Part shown: positions 8,449 through 19,034 of the stretch, piece after piece
Layout: every line of letters begins with the position of its first letter
Numbering within the stretch: the first letter of the stretch is position 1
Assembly: GCA_900544365.1 (NCBI GenBank)
Contig: UQVF01000013.1
Location: 1-39,653 of the forward strand
Reading direction: 5' to 3'
Source of the DNA: an uncultured Veillonella sp.
Lineage (GTDB): Bacteria; Bacillota; Negativicutes; Veillonellales; Veillonellaceae
DNA: 39,653 bases
Position numbers and translations under genes: made by a program
The notes under the pieces: model-generated
Told to the model about the DNA's origin: nothing
Database searches by the model: none
What the model saw: the letters and a program-made list of their open reading frames with translations, nothing else

Positions 8449-9471
8449 ATGAAAGAACAATTGCAAGCATTGCAAGAGAAAGCAATTGCCCAAATTCAAG
8501 GGGCTGCGAACTTGCAGGAATTACAAGATATTCGTGTTACCTATTTAGGTAAAAAAGGAGAAGTGACATCCTTATTGAAAGGATTGGGTAAACTATCTCC
8601 AGAAGAGCGTCCTGCTATGGGTGCCTTGGTAAATACAGTTCGTGTAGCTTTAGAAGAAGCTTTAGATGAAGTACAACAACAAATGGAATCTGCTGTACTG
8701 GCAGCTAAATTAGAACAAGAAACTATTGATATTACATTACCAGGTCGTCCTGTTCGTAAAGGTCATTTACATCCATTGACACAAATCAATGAAGAAATCG
8801 AAGATTTCTTTGTGTCCATGGGCTATGCTGTAGAAGAAGGTCCTGAAATTGAGTCGGACTATTTTAACTTTGAATGCTTGAACTTAGCCGCTGATCACCC
8901 AGCACGTGATATGCAAGATTCTTTTTATATTACCGATTCCGTATTACTCCGTACCCATACATCTCCAGTGCAAGCTAGAACATTGCAAGGTAGCGAAAAA
9001 AATGCACCTATCCGCATGATTGCGCCAGGAAAAGTATATCGTTGGGACTACGATGCTACCCATTCTCCAGTGTTCCATCAAGTAGAAGGGCTTGTTATTG
9101 ATAAGAATATTACCTTCTCTGACTTGAAAGGTACATTAGAATTATTCTTGAAGAAAATGTTTGGTGAAGATACAGCAGTTCGTTTCCGTACAAGTTTCTT
9201 CCCTTTCACAGAACCAAGTGCAGAAGTAGATATTTCTTGTTGCATGTGTCATGGTGAAGGATGCCGTGTATGCTCTCATACAGGTTGGTTAGAAATTCTA
9301 GGTTGCGGTATGGTACATCCAAATGTATTGAAATTGAATGGCTATGATCCTAATGAAGTACAAGGCTTTGCCTTTGGCATGGGAGTAGAACGTATTGCAA
9401 TGTTAAAATATGGTATTAATGATTTACGTTTATTCTATGAAAATGATAAACGTTTCTTAACGCAATTCTAG
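8449..9471 (+). CDS. pheS: Phenylalanyl-tRNA synthetase alpha subunit
   Basis: The protein has 340 residues and is the class II catalytic subunit of the PheRS alpha2-beta2 enzyme. It has an N-terminal coiled coil (about 1-85) that contacts tRNA-Phe, motif 1 around RPVRKGHLHPLTQ, motif 2 in IAPGKVYRWDYDATHSPVFHQ, and motif 3 GFAFGMGVERIAMLKYG. A cysteine-rich loop, CCMCHGEGCRVCSHTGW, is found in many bacterial PheS proteins. The start follows GGAGG at 8434-8438. It is followed by pheT after 9 bp. No T-box or attenuator leader is visible. Confidence 0.97.
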   Translation: MKEQLQALQEKAIAQIQGAANLQELQDIRVTYLGKKGEVTSLLKGLGKLSPEERPAMGALVNTVRVALEEALDEVQQQMESAVLAAKLEQETIDITLPGRPVRKGHLHPLTQINEEIEDFFVSMGYAVEEGPEIESDYFNFECLNLAADHPARDMQDSFYITDSVLLRTHTSPVQARTLQGSEKNAPIRMIAPGKVYRWDYDATHSPVFHQVEGLVIDKNITFSDLKGTLELFLKKMFGEDTAVRFRTSFFPFTEPSAEVDISCCMCHGEGCRVCSHTGWLEILGCGMVHPNVLKLNGYDPNEVQGFAFGMGVERIAMLKYGINDLRLFYENDKRFLTQF

Positions 9472-9480
9472 GAGGTTATC

Positions 9481-11925
9481 GTGAAAGCTAGTTTACAATG
9501 GATGAAAGACTATGTATCTGTGAATATTGGCGAAAACCCTCAAGAATTTGCAGATGCTTTAACACAAGCTGGGATTCCAGTAGAAGAAGTCATCAACTGT
9601 GATACAGGTATCAAAAAGATATATACAGGAAAAATCGTAGAAATTACGAAACATCCTGATGCAGATAAATTACAAGTGTGCCAAGTAGAATGCTTAACAG
9701 AAGAAGGGGAGCCAGTTACGAAACAAATCGTAACGGCTGCTACGAATGTGGCAGTAGGACAAATTGTCCCTGTGGCATATCATAAATCTCGTTTGGCAGA
9801 TGGCACAGAAATTAAAAAAGGTAAACTTCGTGGTGAAGTATCGGAAGGCATGTTCTGCTCCGTTGCTGAATTCGGTTTATCTACGGATGTAGTATTACCA
9901 GAAGAAGCGACCGGTATTTACATCTTCCCTGAAGGCACAGCTATTGGACAAGATGTAAAAGAAGTGCTAGGACTCACTGACGTAGTGTACGAATTTGAAT
10001 TAACACCAAACCGTGCAGATTGTTTCTCCATGGTTGGTTTAAGCCGCGAATTTGCTGTATTAGGCAAATCGGAAGCTACATTCCCAGAGGTAACAGTAGC
10101 AGAAGAGGGAGCGTCTATTGAAGGTCGTTTGAGCATCTCCATCGAGGACACAGAGTTGTGCTCTCGCTTTATGGGACGTTTAATTGAAAATGTAAAAGTT
10201 CAAAAATCTCCATTATGGTTGCAAAATCGTTTGCGCAATTGCGGTATTCGTCCTATCAACAATGTGGTGGACGTAACAAATTATGTCATGTTAGAACTAG
10301 GCCAACCAATGCATGCTTATGACTATGATCATCTTCATGGACATAGTTTAGTGGCTCGTAAAGCTACAGCGGGAGAAGTCATTCAAACTTTAGATAGCAA
10401 TAATCGTACATTAGCAGATACTATGCTTGTTATTGCTGATGCTGATCGTCCTGTAGGGGTCGCTGGTGTCATGGGTGGTGCTGATAGTGAAGTATCCACT
10501 GAAACAACAACAGTTGTATTGGAAGCTGCTGTATTCAATGGTGCATCTATTCGCCGTACCTCTCGTGCATTAGGATTACGATCTGAAGCATCTGGTCGTT
10601 TTGAACGTGGCGTAAATAGTGAAATGACTCCGTTAGCATTAGATCGTGCTGCACAATTGTTATTAGACATTACACCAGGTGCTACGGTTGCTAAAGGTGT
10701 GATTGATGTCTATGCAGCACCAAAAGAAGTACGTACTGTGCCTTTCACAAGTGCAGCAGTTAATTCATATTTAGGAACTGCTATTGATGAAGTAGAAATG
10801 GTGAATATCTTAACAACATTGTCCTTCACAGTAGAACAAGAGGGTGACCTGTTAGTTGCTACAATCCCATCTTGGCGTGATGATGTAACAGGTATGCCAG
10901 ATATTGCAGAAGAAGTAGCACGTATTCATAATTATGATGAAATTCAGCCTACGACGCCATTGGCACGCATCCAAACTGGTACCGTATCTCCTATGCATGC
11001 TTTGGTGCATGATGTAAAACATAGCTTAGCAGCGGCTGGATTAGATGAAATTATTACTTTCAGTTTCATGCATAAAGATAGTTTACAAGATTTGTTGATT
11101 CCAGACACAGATAGCAGACATCAAGCAATTCCTATTTTGAATCCAATTTCTGAGGAATTCCCAGTGATGCGCACTACATTGGTGCCTAGTGTATTGGAAA
11201 CAGCAAAACGCAATATAGCGCAAAAGAATCTTGATTTGGCATTGTTTGAGGTTGCCGCGGTATATGAACCAAAAGCATTACCTCTTACAGAATTGCCTAA
11301 AGAACGTATGATGGCAGCAGGTGTAATCCTAGGTAAATGGGATCGCCAAGAATGGAATGTGCCGGCTAGAAATGTAGATTTCTACGATGTAAAAGGTATC
11401 ATTGAATCTGTACTTGCTGGTTTAGGTATTGATGAGTATGGTATCGTTCGCAGCGAAGAACATTACTTACATCCAGGTGTAAGTGCAAGCATTACTGTAG
11501 ATGGTGTTGAAATTGTTCGCTTTGGCGAGTTACATCCACAAGTGGCAAACCACTATGATGTGAATGGAAAAGCCTACTTGTTTGAAATGGATTTAGAAGC
11601 TATGTTGCAAGTGAACAGAAAAGGAATTTCTTTCACAGGTATTTCTAAATTCCCAGGTACAAGCCGTGACTTAGCGATTGTGGCACCAAACACGGTACAA
11701 GCGGGCGATATCTTGGCAGTGATGCAAGAAGAAGGTGGCGAATATCTAGAATCTGTTCGTATTTTCGATGTGTACGAAGGAGAACATATTCAAGAAGGCT
11801 ATCGTAGCTTAGCATATACTTTATTTTTCCGTTCTTATGAAGGAACATTAGTAGATGCTGATATTGAAGATAGAATCCAAGGGATTTTAGCAACATTAGC
11901 TGACAAAGGTTGTACATTACGATAA
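9481..11925 (+). CDS. pheT: Phenylalanyl-tRNA synthetase beta subunit
   Basis: The protein has 814 residues, full family length. In order: an EMAPII-like tRNA-binding domain (about 40-150, KHPDADKLQVCQV), the B3/B4 editing domain (about 215-375), the B5 domain (about 405-475), a catalytic-like core, and the C-terminal FDX-ACB anticodon-binding domain (about 720-813, ISKFPGTSRDLAIV). It carries the editing site that hydrolyses Tyr-tRNA-Phe. Start is GTG 9481, preceded by GGAGG overlapping the pheS end. The operon ends in a strong terminator at 11951-11983. Confidence 0.97.
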   Translation: MKASLQWMKDYVSVNIGENPQEFADALTQAGIPVEEVINCDTGIKKIYTGKIVEITKHPDADKLQVCQVECLTEEGEPVTKQIVTAATNVAVGQIVPVAYHKSRLADGTEIKKGKLRGEVSEGMFCSVAEFGLSTDVVLPEEATGIYIFPEGTAIGQDVKEVLGLTDVVYEFELTPNRADCFSMVGLSREFAVLGKSEATFPEVTVAEEGASIEGRLSISIEDTELCSRFMGRLIENVKVQKSPLWLQNRLRNCGIRPINNVVDVTNYVMLELGQPMHAYDYDHLHGHSLVARKATAGEVIQTLDSNNRTLADTMLVIADADRPVGVAGVMGGADSEVSTETTTVVLEAAVFNGASIRRTSRALGLRSEASGRFERGVNSEMTPLALDRAAQLLLDITPGATVAKGVIDVYAAPKEVRTVPFTSAAVNSYLGTAIDEVEMVNILTTLSFTVEQEGDLLVATIPSWRDDVTGMPDIAEEVARIHNYDEIQPTTPLARIQTGTVSPMHALVHDVKHSLAAAGLDEIITFSFMHKDSLQDLLIPDTDSRHQAIPILNPISEEFPVMRTTLVPSVLETAKRNIAQKNLDLALFEVAAVYEPKALPLTELPKERMMAAGVILGKWDRQEWNVPARNVDFYDVKGIIESVLAGLGIDEYGIVRSEEHYLHPGVSASITVDGVEIVRFGELHPQVANHYDVNGKAYLFEMDLEAMLQVNRKGISFTGISKFPGTSRDLAIVAPNTVQAGDILAVMQEEGGEYLESVRIFDVYEGEHIQEGYRSLAYTLFFRSYEGTLVDADIEDRIQGILATLADKGCTLR

Positions 11926-11950
11926 TACGTAAATCCTACGGGATGTTAGA

Positions 11951-11983
11951 ATCGGTCATTTCTCTCAGGAGATGACCGATTTT
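11951..11983 (+). terminator. Intrinsic terminator after pheT
   Basis: A 13-bp stem (11951-11963 with 11968-11980, two G-T pairs), a CTCA loop and a TTTTAT tract. The Shine-Dalgarno of the next gene begins only 5 bp later, so no separate promoter fits between them; some read-through or a promoter inside pheT must feed the downstream genes. Confidence 0.8.
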
Positions 11984-11998
11984 ATATAAGGAGTTATG

Positions 11999-14452
11999 AT
12001 GGAATTATTAGCCCCAGCAGGGACAATGGAAAATTTCATGGCCGCCCTTGAAGCAGGGGCTGATGCCATTTATCTAGGTGGTAAGGTCTTTAATGCTCGC
12101 TCCCATGCGGGCAACTTTGACTATGATGAGTTGCGAGAAGCATTACGCCTAGCACATATATTACAGGTGGGTATTTACGTAACTGTGAATATTTTAGTAG
12201 GTGACCGTGAAAGTAAAGCTTTAGCAGAACACTTACGTGAGTTAGAACGCATTGGTGTAGATGGTATTATTGTGCAAGACCTTGGCGTTGCAAGAATAGC
12301 ACGACAAGTAGCACCTACCTTAGAGTTACATGGTAGTACACAAATGACAGCTACTAATTTGGAGACTGTACAATTTTTAGAACGATTGGGATTTACTAGA
12401 GTTGTTTTATCTAGAGAACTGAGCTTAGATGAAATTCGTCATATTTGTAAACATGCGAAGGCGGAAATTGAAGTCTTTATTCATGGAGCTCTTTGTATTT
12501 CTTATTCCGGACAGTGTTTGATGAGTAGTTTTATTGGTGGACGCAGTGGGAATAGAGGTTCTTGTGCACAGCCGTGTCGATTGCCATATCAACTGGTTAC
12601 GGTAGATGGTGAGCAAATTACACATGATAAAGAAACCTATATTATGAGTCCCAAGGACTTGAACTACAGTGCGTATATGAAAGAACTCATAGAAGCTGGT
12701 GTGGCCTCTTTCAAAGTAGAAGGTCGCATGAAAAAAGTGTCCTATGTACATGAAGTAATCGGCACCTATCGGACCATTATCGATCGTGCGGGACAGGCTA
12801 CTCCAGAAGATTTTGCTCGTTTGGAAGAGGGATTTAACCGGGGTTTTTCGACTGCCTATTTAGAAAATAATGGTTCCAAGTCTATGATGACCATCAGTGC
12901 ACCTAACCATTTAGGGAAATACCTTGGGGATGGACATGTTAAAGGACGTAGTTTGACGATAGAAACTACAGAAACAATTGCTGTAGGAGATTTACTAAAG
13001 GTGATTGCCCATACAGGGGATGTACACTATATTACAGTTGCCGAAGATATGACATGTCATCATTCGGTATATAAGATTCCACTTAATGAGAGCATGAATT
13101 CTGGCAAGGTATACCGTGCCAGTCAAGGGGGATATACGAAACAACGGGGATTAAAAGATTTTACTCGTAAATACAAATCCTATATGTTCTTACATGGCGA
13201 AGAAGGTAGTACTGTTTCGTTGACTATGATGTTAGAGTCTGGTCAAACGGTAACGGTTACTGATGAATATATATTACAAATGGCTAATAACAAACCGACA
13301 TCGACGGAGAAAATTACGGAACAATTAGGCCGTTTAGGGAATACCTTATTTGACTTAGACCATGTAAACGTTCCGGAAGGGGCATTTATGTGGCCAAGCA
13401 GTGTCTTAAATAGTCTTCGTAGAAATGCTGTAGAGGCTATGGAAGAATTGCTAATAGAACAATATGTGGCATCATGGGAAGCCCGTAAAGCGAACTTGCC
13501 AACAGGGATGGAATTATTAGGAGATATGACTAAATCTGTAGGCCAGGTATTAGGATTTACGCAGGTCCATACCCTAGAATCTGATAGGAAACAATTAGAA
13601 ATCCTAGTGGATTCTGTAGAAGGCGTTCAGCAGGCAGTCAAGACTTCAGCAGACCGTATTATATTTGGTGACCCACTACATAGAATTCCTGTGGCACAGA
13701 CGGCCTATGAAGAGATTGTACAGCTTTGCCGTGAGGCGAATAAAACAATTATCTTCAGTACGCCGAGGGTAATTAAGGATAATGAAAGCACAGCATTTAA
13801 GGAAATGGTAGCTCACATGGTACAAGCCAAGCCAGATGGAATTCGAGTACATTTCTTAGGGGCTTTGGAAGTGTTATATCAATTGGGATATACAGGTGTA
13901 GTGGAAGGTGATACGGGATTGCAAACGTTTAACTCTCATACCTTAGGCATACTAAATGATTTAGGATTTAGTACTGTCAATGTGTCCTTAGAGGCTACCT
14001 TGCATCAAATGAATACGATGGCAAATAAAGGCATTATGCCTATTGGTGCTATTGTGCAGGGCCGTGTAGAATTGATGATTTCAGAGTATTGTCCAATCAG
14101 TAGCTTTGCAGGTACAGGCTATAAACGGGGTTGTCCATTAGTGTGTACGAAAAAAGACTATGCTTTACAGGATAGAAAAGGGGAGTTATTCCCTATCTAT
14201 ACAGATCCATTCTGCCGTACCCATATTATGAATAGTCGAGAATTAGATATGAAAAGTTATATTGATGATTTGCGACGTTCTGGATTGCAGCGCTTAGTGA
14301 TTGATGGAAGACAACGAAGTCCTAAATGGATTGCTAAAGAGATGAGTATGTATCACCAATTACTGGAGGGGACTGTGAAAGCACCAAGTAAAGAAGGAGC
14401 TACGCATATTACACGGGGACACTTTTTCAAAGGAATTTTAGGGGAATCATAA
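11999..14452 (+). CDS. U32-family protein (RlhA/YdcP-like, with DUF3656-type C-terminal part)
   Basis: The protein has 817 residues. The N-terminal half has the U32 barrel start (ELLAPAGTMENFMAALEAGADAIY) and the family signature at about 160-197: HGALCISYSGQCLMSS and GNRGSCAQPCR, with C166, C173, C189 and C193 as likely metal or Fe-S ligands. Members once called peptidases or collagenases are now known in several cases to hydroxylate or otherwise modify RNA (RlhA modifies C2501 of 23S rRNA; TrhP and UbiU/V hydroxylate other substrates). The long C-terminal half fits the RlhA/YdcP subgroup. Two ATG codons are adjacent (11996 and 11999); the second is better spaced from AAGGAG at 11989-11994. 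It overlaps mutS2 by one base. Confidence 0.85.
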   Translation: MELLAPAGTMENFMAALEAGADAIYLGGKVFNARSHAGNFDYDELREALRLAHILQVGIYVTVNILVGDRESKALAEHLRELERIGVDGIIVQDLGVARIARQVAPTLELHGSTQMTATNLETVQFLERLGFTRVVLSRELSLDEIRHICKHAKAEIEVFIHGALCISYSGQCLMSSFIGGRSGNRGSCAQPCRLPYQLVTVDGEQITHDKETYIMSPKDLNYSAYMKELIEAGVASFKVEGRMKKVSYVHEVIGTYRTIIDRAGQATPEDFARLEEGFNRGFSTAYLENNGSKSMMTISAPNHLGKYLGDGHVKGRSLTIETTETIAVGDLLKVIAHTGDVHYITVAEDMTCHHSVYKIPLNESMNSGKVYRASQGGYTKQRGLKDFTRKYKSYMFLHGEEGSTVSLTMMLESGQTVTVTDEYILQMANNKPTSTEKITEQLGRLGNTLFDLDHVNVPEGAFMWPSSVLNSLRRNAVEAMEELLIEQYVASWEARKANLPTGMELLGDMTKSVGQVLGFTQVHTLESDRKQLEILVDSVEGVQQAVKTSADRIIFGDPLHRIPVAQTAYEEIVQLCREANKTIIFSTPRVIKDNESTAFKEMVAHMVQAKPDGIRVHFLGALEVLYQLGYTGVVEGDTGLQTFNSHTLGILNDLGFSTVNVSLEATLHQMNTMANKGIMPIGAIVQGRVELMISEYCPISSFAGTGYKRGCPLVCTKKDYALQDRKGELFPIYTDPFCRTHIMNSRELDMKSYIDDLRRSGLQRLVIDGRQRSPKWIAKEMSMYHQLLEGTVKAPSKEGATHITRGHFFKGILGES

Positions 14453-16827
14453 TGAATAGTGAACAAGTCTTAGACTTTCAACATATACGGCAAAAGTTAG
14501 CAGATGTGTGTTCCTCTGCTATAGCTAAAGAATATGCACTTAATTTGCAACCTATGCATAACCGTCAAAAAATTGAAGATGCTCTCGATGAAACAGTGGA
14601 AGCTATGCGCTCCTTAGAGCAAGAAGTAGAGCAACCCATCAGTGGCACGAAGGATATTCGCACCACTTGCTCCAAGAGTCGTAAAGAAATTATTTTGACT
14701 CGTGAAGAGCTATGGGATTTACACACTACGATTTTGGCGTATAATCGGATGCATCGTTTTTTTAAAGAAAAGTATTTACTCTACCCATTACTATCGTTGT
14801 GGGTGCAGGATTTACCAAGTCATGATAAGCTGACAAAACGCTTTGAAAGAACTTTTGATGCATATGGTGTATTATTGGATAGTGCTACACCAAAATTACA
14901 ACAGTTACGTATGACTATGAGTCGTACAAAGAATGCTATTAAAAATGATCTACAAAGAATTTTGCAAGATAAAGACAATCAAAAATATTTCCAAGAAGCC
15001 ATCGTTACCATGCGTAATAATCGATACGTTATTCCTGTAAAACAAGAATACCGAGGAGCATTTCCTGGTCTTATTCATGATAGATCTGCTACGGGAGCTA
15101 CGTTATATATCGAGCCTATGCGCCTAGTAGACTTAAATAATGAATTACAAGAGGCTACCTTAGCAGAGGAACAGGAAGTACTTCGCATTTATAAAGAATT
15201 AACAGAGCTAGTGCGAGCTCATGCAGATACTTTGCTAGATGCCTGTAAGCGAGTGTCTCATGTTGAATTTGTCTATGGTAAGGCGGAACTGGCTATACAG
15301 ATGAAAGCTGTACGAGCTACCATCAGTCAAGGTCGAGAAGTGAACTTACTACAAGCTCGCCATCCTATGCTCGCGCCTAATGTAGTCGTACCTACTACTA
15401 TTACGTTAGGGTCGAAGTATCGTATTTTGTTGATTACAGGTTCCAATACAGGTGGTAAAACGGTATCCTTAAAAACATTGGGATTATTGGCATTAATGAA
15501 CCAAAGTGGATTATGTATTCCTGCGGACAGTGGGTCTACTTTACCAATCTTTCACCATATCTATGCAGATATTGGAGATGAACAAAGCATTGAAGCAAGC
15601 TTGAGTACATTCTCCGCTCATATGACACAGGTCATTCGGATATTGAAAAAAGTAGGTCCCAATGATTTGGTGCTTCTAGACGAACTAGGTTCTGGTACAG
15701 ATCCAGAAGAAGGAAGTGCTTTAGGGATTGCTATCATTGAATACTTTCGTAAAAAGGGCGCCTTAATGATGGTGAGTACTCATTATAATGAATTAAAAAC
15801 ATATGCCTACCAAACTGAAGGTATTGAAAATGCCCATGTAGAGTTTGATGAACGTACATTGCGACCAACATACCGTCTACATATTGGCGTAGCTGGTAGT
15901 TCGCATGCACTTAGCATTGCGGCTCGACTAGGATTGCCCCAAGAGGTGGTGGACTTAGCTCGTAAACAATGGGAACTAAATGGACGGAGTGCTATGGAAG
16001 ATATGCTCCGTGAATTAAATCAGGAGTTACGTAAAACGCAAGAGCGTGAACGAGCTTTGAAAAAAGAGCAAGAAGAAGTTCGTCGCGTGCGCACCCAAGT
16101 GATGCGCGATAAAAAAGCGTTGCAAGATAAGAAAAAAGTTATCTTAGAAAAGGCTCGTGAAGAAGCGCAAAATATGAAGCGATCTGTACGTATTGAAAGT
16201 GAACAGATTATCAAAGAGTTAAAAGGTTCTTTCAATGAAACAGATAAACAAAAACGACAAGATGCCATTTCTAAAGCTAGAAAAGGGGTATCCAATGTAT
16301 CTGTTCCTACGGGTATTTTAGAAAAGCGTGAGCGTTTAGATGTGACGAAGGTAAAAGTGGGAGATGTAGTATTCCTAGATAACTTACAATCTTTAGGCAC
16401 TATATTGGCTATCCAAGGAAAACGAATTCAAGTGGATATGAATGGATTGACTGTCACTGTTAAAGAGAAAGATTTACTGGCAGCCACTCGAGAGGAAGCG
16501 AGTGCTCTACTGCGTAAAGAAAACCCAGCTCCTATGTCCAATCGTCAACGAAAACGCTCTGGTATGGCCGTGATTCGACAGCAACAAGCATCGACAGAGC
16601 TAAATATTATTGGTAAAACAGTAGATGAAGCTGTTATAGAAGTGGGACGATTTATAGATCAAGCCATACTAGCTGGACTAAACTCGGTTCGTATCGTTCA
16701 TGGCAAAGGAACAGGTGCGTTACGTGCAGGTGTACATGACTATTTACGAACTTTACCAGGTATTAAAAGTTATGACCTAGCTAGTTTAGACGAAGGTGGT
16801 GCTGGTGCAACCACAGTTATCCTATAG
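14452..16827 (+). CDS. mutS2: MutS2 (ribosome collision / recombination ATPase with Smr domain)
   Basis: The protein has 791 residues. Order: MutS-like core and clamp region, ABC-type ATPase with Walker A GSNTGGKT (330-337, Lys336), Walker B LVLLDELGSGTDPEEG, a charged coiled-coil linker (about 520-600), a KOW-like segment (about 625-680), and a C-terminal Smr nuclease domain (about 715-791) with HGKGTG. It lacks the mismatch-recognition N-terminal domain of MutS1. In Bacillus MutS2 splits collided ribosomes, and in Helicobacter it suppresses recombination. The start ATG overlaps the U32 stop as TAATG, indicating translational coupling. Confidence 0.95.
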   Translation: MNSEQVLDFQHIRQKLADVCSSAIAKEYALNLQPMHNRQKIEDALDETVEAMRSLEQEVEQPISGTKDIRTTCSKSRKEIILTREELWDLHTTILAYNRMHRFFKEKYLLYPLLSLWVQDLPSHDKLTKRFERTFDAYGVLLDSATPKLQQLRMTMSRTKNAIKNDLQRILQDKDNQKYFQEAIVTMRNNRYVIPVKQEYRGAFPGLIHDRSATGATLYIEPMRLVDLNNELQEATLAEEQEVLRIYKELTELVRAHADTLLDACKRVSHVEFVYGKAELAIQMKAVRATISQGREVNLLQARHPMLAPNVVVPTTITLGSKYRILLITGSNTGGKTVSLKTLGLLALMNQSGLCIPADSGSTLPIFHHIYADIGDEQSIEASLSTFSAHMTQVIRILKKVGPNDLVLLDELGSGTDPEEGSALGIAIIEYFRKKGALMMVSTHYNELKTYAYQTEGIENAHVEFDERTLRPTYRLHIGVAGSSHALSIAARLGLPQEVVDLARKQWELNGRSAMEDMLRELNQELRKTQERERALKKEQEEVRRVRTQVMRDKKALQDKKKVILEKAREEAQNMKRSVRIESEQIIKELKGSFNETDKQKRQDAISKARKGVSNVSVPTGILEKRERLDVTKVKVGDVVFLDNLQSLGTILAIQGKRIQVDMNGLTVTVKEKDLLAATREEASALLRKENPAPMSNRQRKRSGMAVIRQQQASTELNIIGKTVDEAVIEVGRFIDQAILAGLNSVRIVHGKGTGALRAGVHDYLRTLPGIKSYDLASLDEGGAGATTVIL

Positions 16828-16848
16828 TAGGATTTAGGGGAATTCGAT

Positions 16849-16878
16849 TTGTACAAACATCAGTAAATAGAGTATAAT
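16849..16878 (+). promoter_or_regulatory. Candidate promoter of the PBP gene
   Basis: TATAAT at 16873-16878 is consensus; the best -35 is TTGTAC at 16849-16854 (only the first three bases match) with an 18-bp spacer. It lies in the 96-bp gap between mutS2 and the PBP gene. Confidence 0.5.
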
Positions 16879-16923
16879 TAAGGGTGTTCTATTAGGAAAT
16901 AATGAGCTTTAGAGAGGTGACAT

Positions 16924-19020
16924 ATGAATCCTAGTTCATCAAGAGCAATTCCTCCGAGGAGACGAGTTGTGAAGAAGAAACCGGTAAAGAAAAAATCGTC
17001 ATGGAAACGTTCCTTTTGGTTGTTCTTTATCTTATTTATATTGATTGTAGCAGGAGCAGGATGTGGATTTTTAGGGGCGACTATGTCTTCCTTACCAGAT
17101 GTAGGAAATGTAAAACCTGCTGCGTCTTCACAAATTTATGATGCCAATGGTGATTTGATTACTACCGTTCATTCAGAAGAAAATCGTGTGCCAGTAAAAC
17201 TAGCAACGATTCCGAAGAATTTACAGAATGCATTTATTGCTACGGAAGATAATCGTTTTTTTAGTCATCATGGGATAGATCCTATTGGTATTTTGCGTGC
17301 TGTATGGGTAAATATTGCTCATGACGGAGTAGCAGAAGGTGGCTCTACGATCACTCAACAATTAGCTCGTAATGCTTTCTTGACACAGGATCGTACGTTC
17401 AAACGTAAGATTATGGAAGCGTTGCTAGCTTTACGTATTGAGCAATATTATACAAAAGAAGAAATATTAGAAATGTATATGAACCAAATTTATTTTGGGC
17501 AAGGTGCTTATGGTGTGCAAACTGCTTCTCACGTTTATTTTGGTAAAGACGTACAAGATTTGTCTTTAGCGCAAATGGCGATTTTAGCAGGTTTACCTCA
17601 AAGTCCTAACTATTACTCTCCATTTAACAATTTGAAAGCCGCAAAAGCGCGTCAAGCTGTTGTATTGGGACAGATGGTTAAATATGAGTATTTGTCTCAA
17701 GCTGATGCAGAAGAAGCGAAACAAGCAGATATTCATTTGTTGGATAAACCGCAATCCACTACTAGTTATGGAAGTATGGGATACTTTATTAACTATGTCA
17801 TCAACGAAGTGTCGGAACGATATGGAGATAATGCTATCTACAAAGAAGGCATGAAAATTTACACTACTATCGATATGAAAGCCCAACGTGCTGCAGAAAA
17901 AGCAATGGAAAACTTGCCAGATTATTATACTGATGAAAATGGTTTACGCCAGCCACAAGGAGCATTAATTTCCTTGAATCCGCACAATGGACATATTGTA
18001 GCTATGGTTGGTGGTCGTGGGACAGATTCTTTTAACCGTGCTACCATGGCAGTACGTCAACCTGGTTCATCCTTTAAACCATTTGTGTATTTAGCAGCTT
18101 TAAAACACGGTGATAATCCAGGGACAATTTATGTAGATAAACCATCTGAGTTTCATGGCTGGAAGCCACAAAAATATTCACGTAAACATTCTGGTGCTAT
18201 GACAATGCGCAACGCTGTGGCACACTCTAACAACGTGGTAGCTGTTCTGGCAGCAGATAAAGTTGGTATGTCCAATGTGTTGGATTTAGCTGAAAAAATG
18301 GGTATTTCCACTTTAGATAAGCATGGTGATGATAATTTAGCTGTTGCATTAGGTGGTTTGACGAAAGGTGTTACACCAATGGATATGGCGGTAGCTTATG
18401 GAGTACTTGCTAATAATGGTATGAAAGTTAAACCTGTATCTATTACAAAAATTATCGATCGCAATGGAAATATTGTGGAAGAAGAATCTTTGGATGAAAC
18501 TCGTGTAATAGAGCCCAAATATGCGTATATGATGACGAATATGTTGGAATCTGTTATTAAATATGGTACGGGTGGAAACGCTTACTTTGGTCGTCCAGCA
18601 GCTGGTAAAACAGGTACAACAGACGAAGAAAAAGATGCTTGGTTTGCAGGATACACTCCTGATTTAGTCACAGTGGTTTGGATGGGTGATGATAGTGGTT
18701 CCGAAACATTACATGGTACCACAGGAGGTCAAACGCCAGCCGTAATTTGGAGACAATATATGCAGGCGGCGTTAGCAGATACACCAGCATCGAACTTTAC
18801 CGTTCCAGATGGGGTAGGACCAGAAGCCTATGCAGGCAATACAAATCCTGCTACGGATAAGAAAAAAGATGACAAAGATAAAAAAGATAAAGACAAGAAA
18901 GATGGAGATTTAGATAGTGATGATGGAACAACATCAACAGATGAAAGTCCTTCTAAATCAAAAAGCGATAAAGGGAAAGACCCTGTTATTGCTCCTAAAT
19001 CCTCTAAAAATTCACAGTAA
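16924..19020 (+). CDS. Class A penicillin-binding protein (PBP1A family)
   Basis: The protein has 698 residues and is a bifunctional peptidoglycan synthase. It has a short basic cytoplasmic N-terminus rich in K and R, one membrane anchor at about 30-53, a GT51 transglycosylase domain with catalytic Glu108 in ATEDNRFFSHHG and the GGSTITQQLARN motif, then a transpeptidase domain with the SxxK nucleophile Ser382 (PGSSFKP), SNN at 435-437 and KTGT at 562-565. All catalytic residues are intact. From about 643 the tail is low complexity: Lys/Asp-rich, then Ser-rich, probably a periplasmic linker or peptidoglycan-contacting tail. GAGAGGTG at 16912-16919 sets the start. tyrS follows after 14 bp. Confidence 0.93.
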   Translation: MNPSSSRAIPPRRRVVKKKPVKKKSSWKRSFWLFFILFILIVAGAGCGFLGATMSSLPDVGNVKPAASSQIYDANGDLITTVHSEENRVPVKLATIPKNLQNAFIATEDNRFFSHHGIDPIGILRAVWVNIAHDGVAEGGSTITQQLARNAFLTQDRTFKRKIMEALLALRIEQYYTKEEILEMYMNQIYFGQGAYGVQTASHVYFGKDVQDLSLAQMAILAGLPQSPNYYSPFNNLKAAKARQAVVLGQMVKYEYLSQADAEEAKQADIHLLDKPQSTTSYGSMGYFINYVINEVSERYGDNAIYKEGMKIYTTIDMKAQRAAEKAMENLPDYYTDENGLRQPQGALISLNPHNGHIVAMVGGRGTDSFNRATMAVRQPGSSFKPFVYLAALKHGDNPGTIYVDKPSEFHGWKPQKYSRKHSGAMTMRNAVAHSNNVVAVLAADKVGMSNVLDLAEKMGISTLDKHGDDNLAVALGGLTKGVTPMDMAVAYGVLANNGMKVKPVSITKIIDRNGNIVEEESLDETRVIEPKYAYMMTNMLESVIKYGTGGNAYFGRPAAGKTGTTDEEKDAWFAGYTPDLVTVVWMGDDSGSETLHGTTGGQTPAVIWRQYMQAALADTPASNFTVPDGVGPEAYAGNTNPATDKKKDDKDKKDKDKKDGDLDSDDGTTSTDESPSKSKSDKGKDPVIAPKSSKNSQ

Positions 19021-19034
19021 AATAGGAGATAATT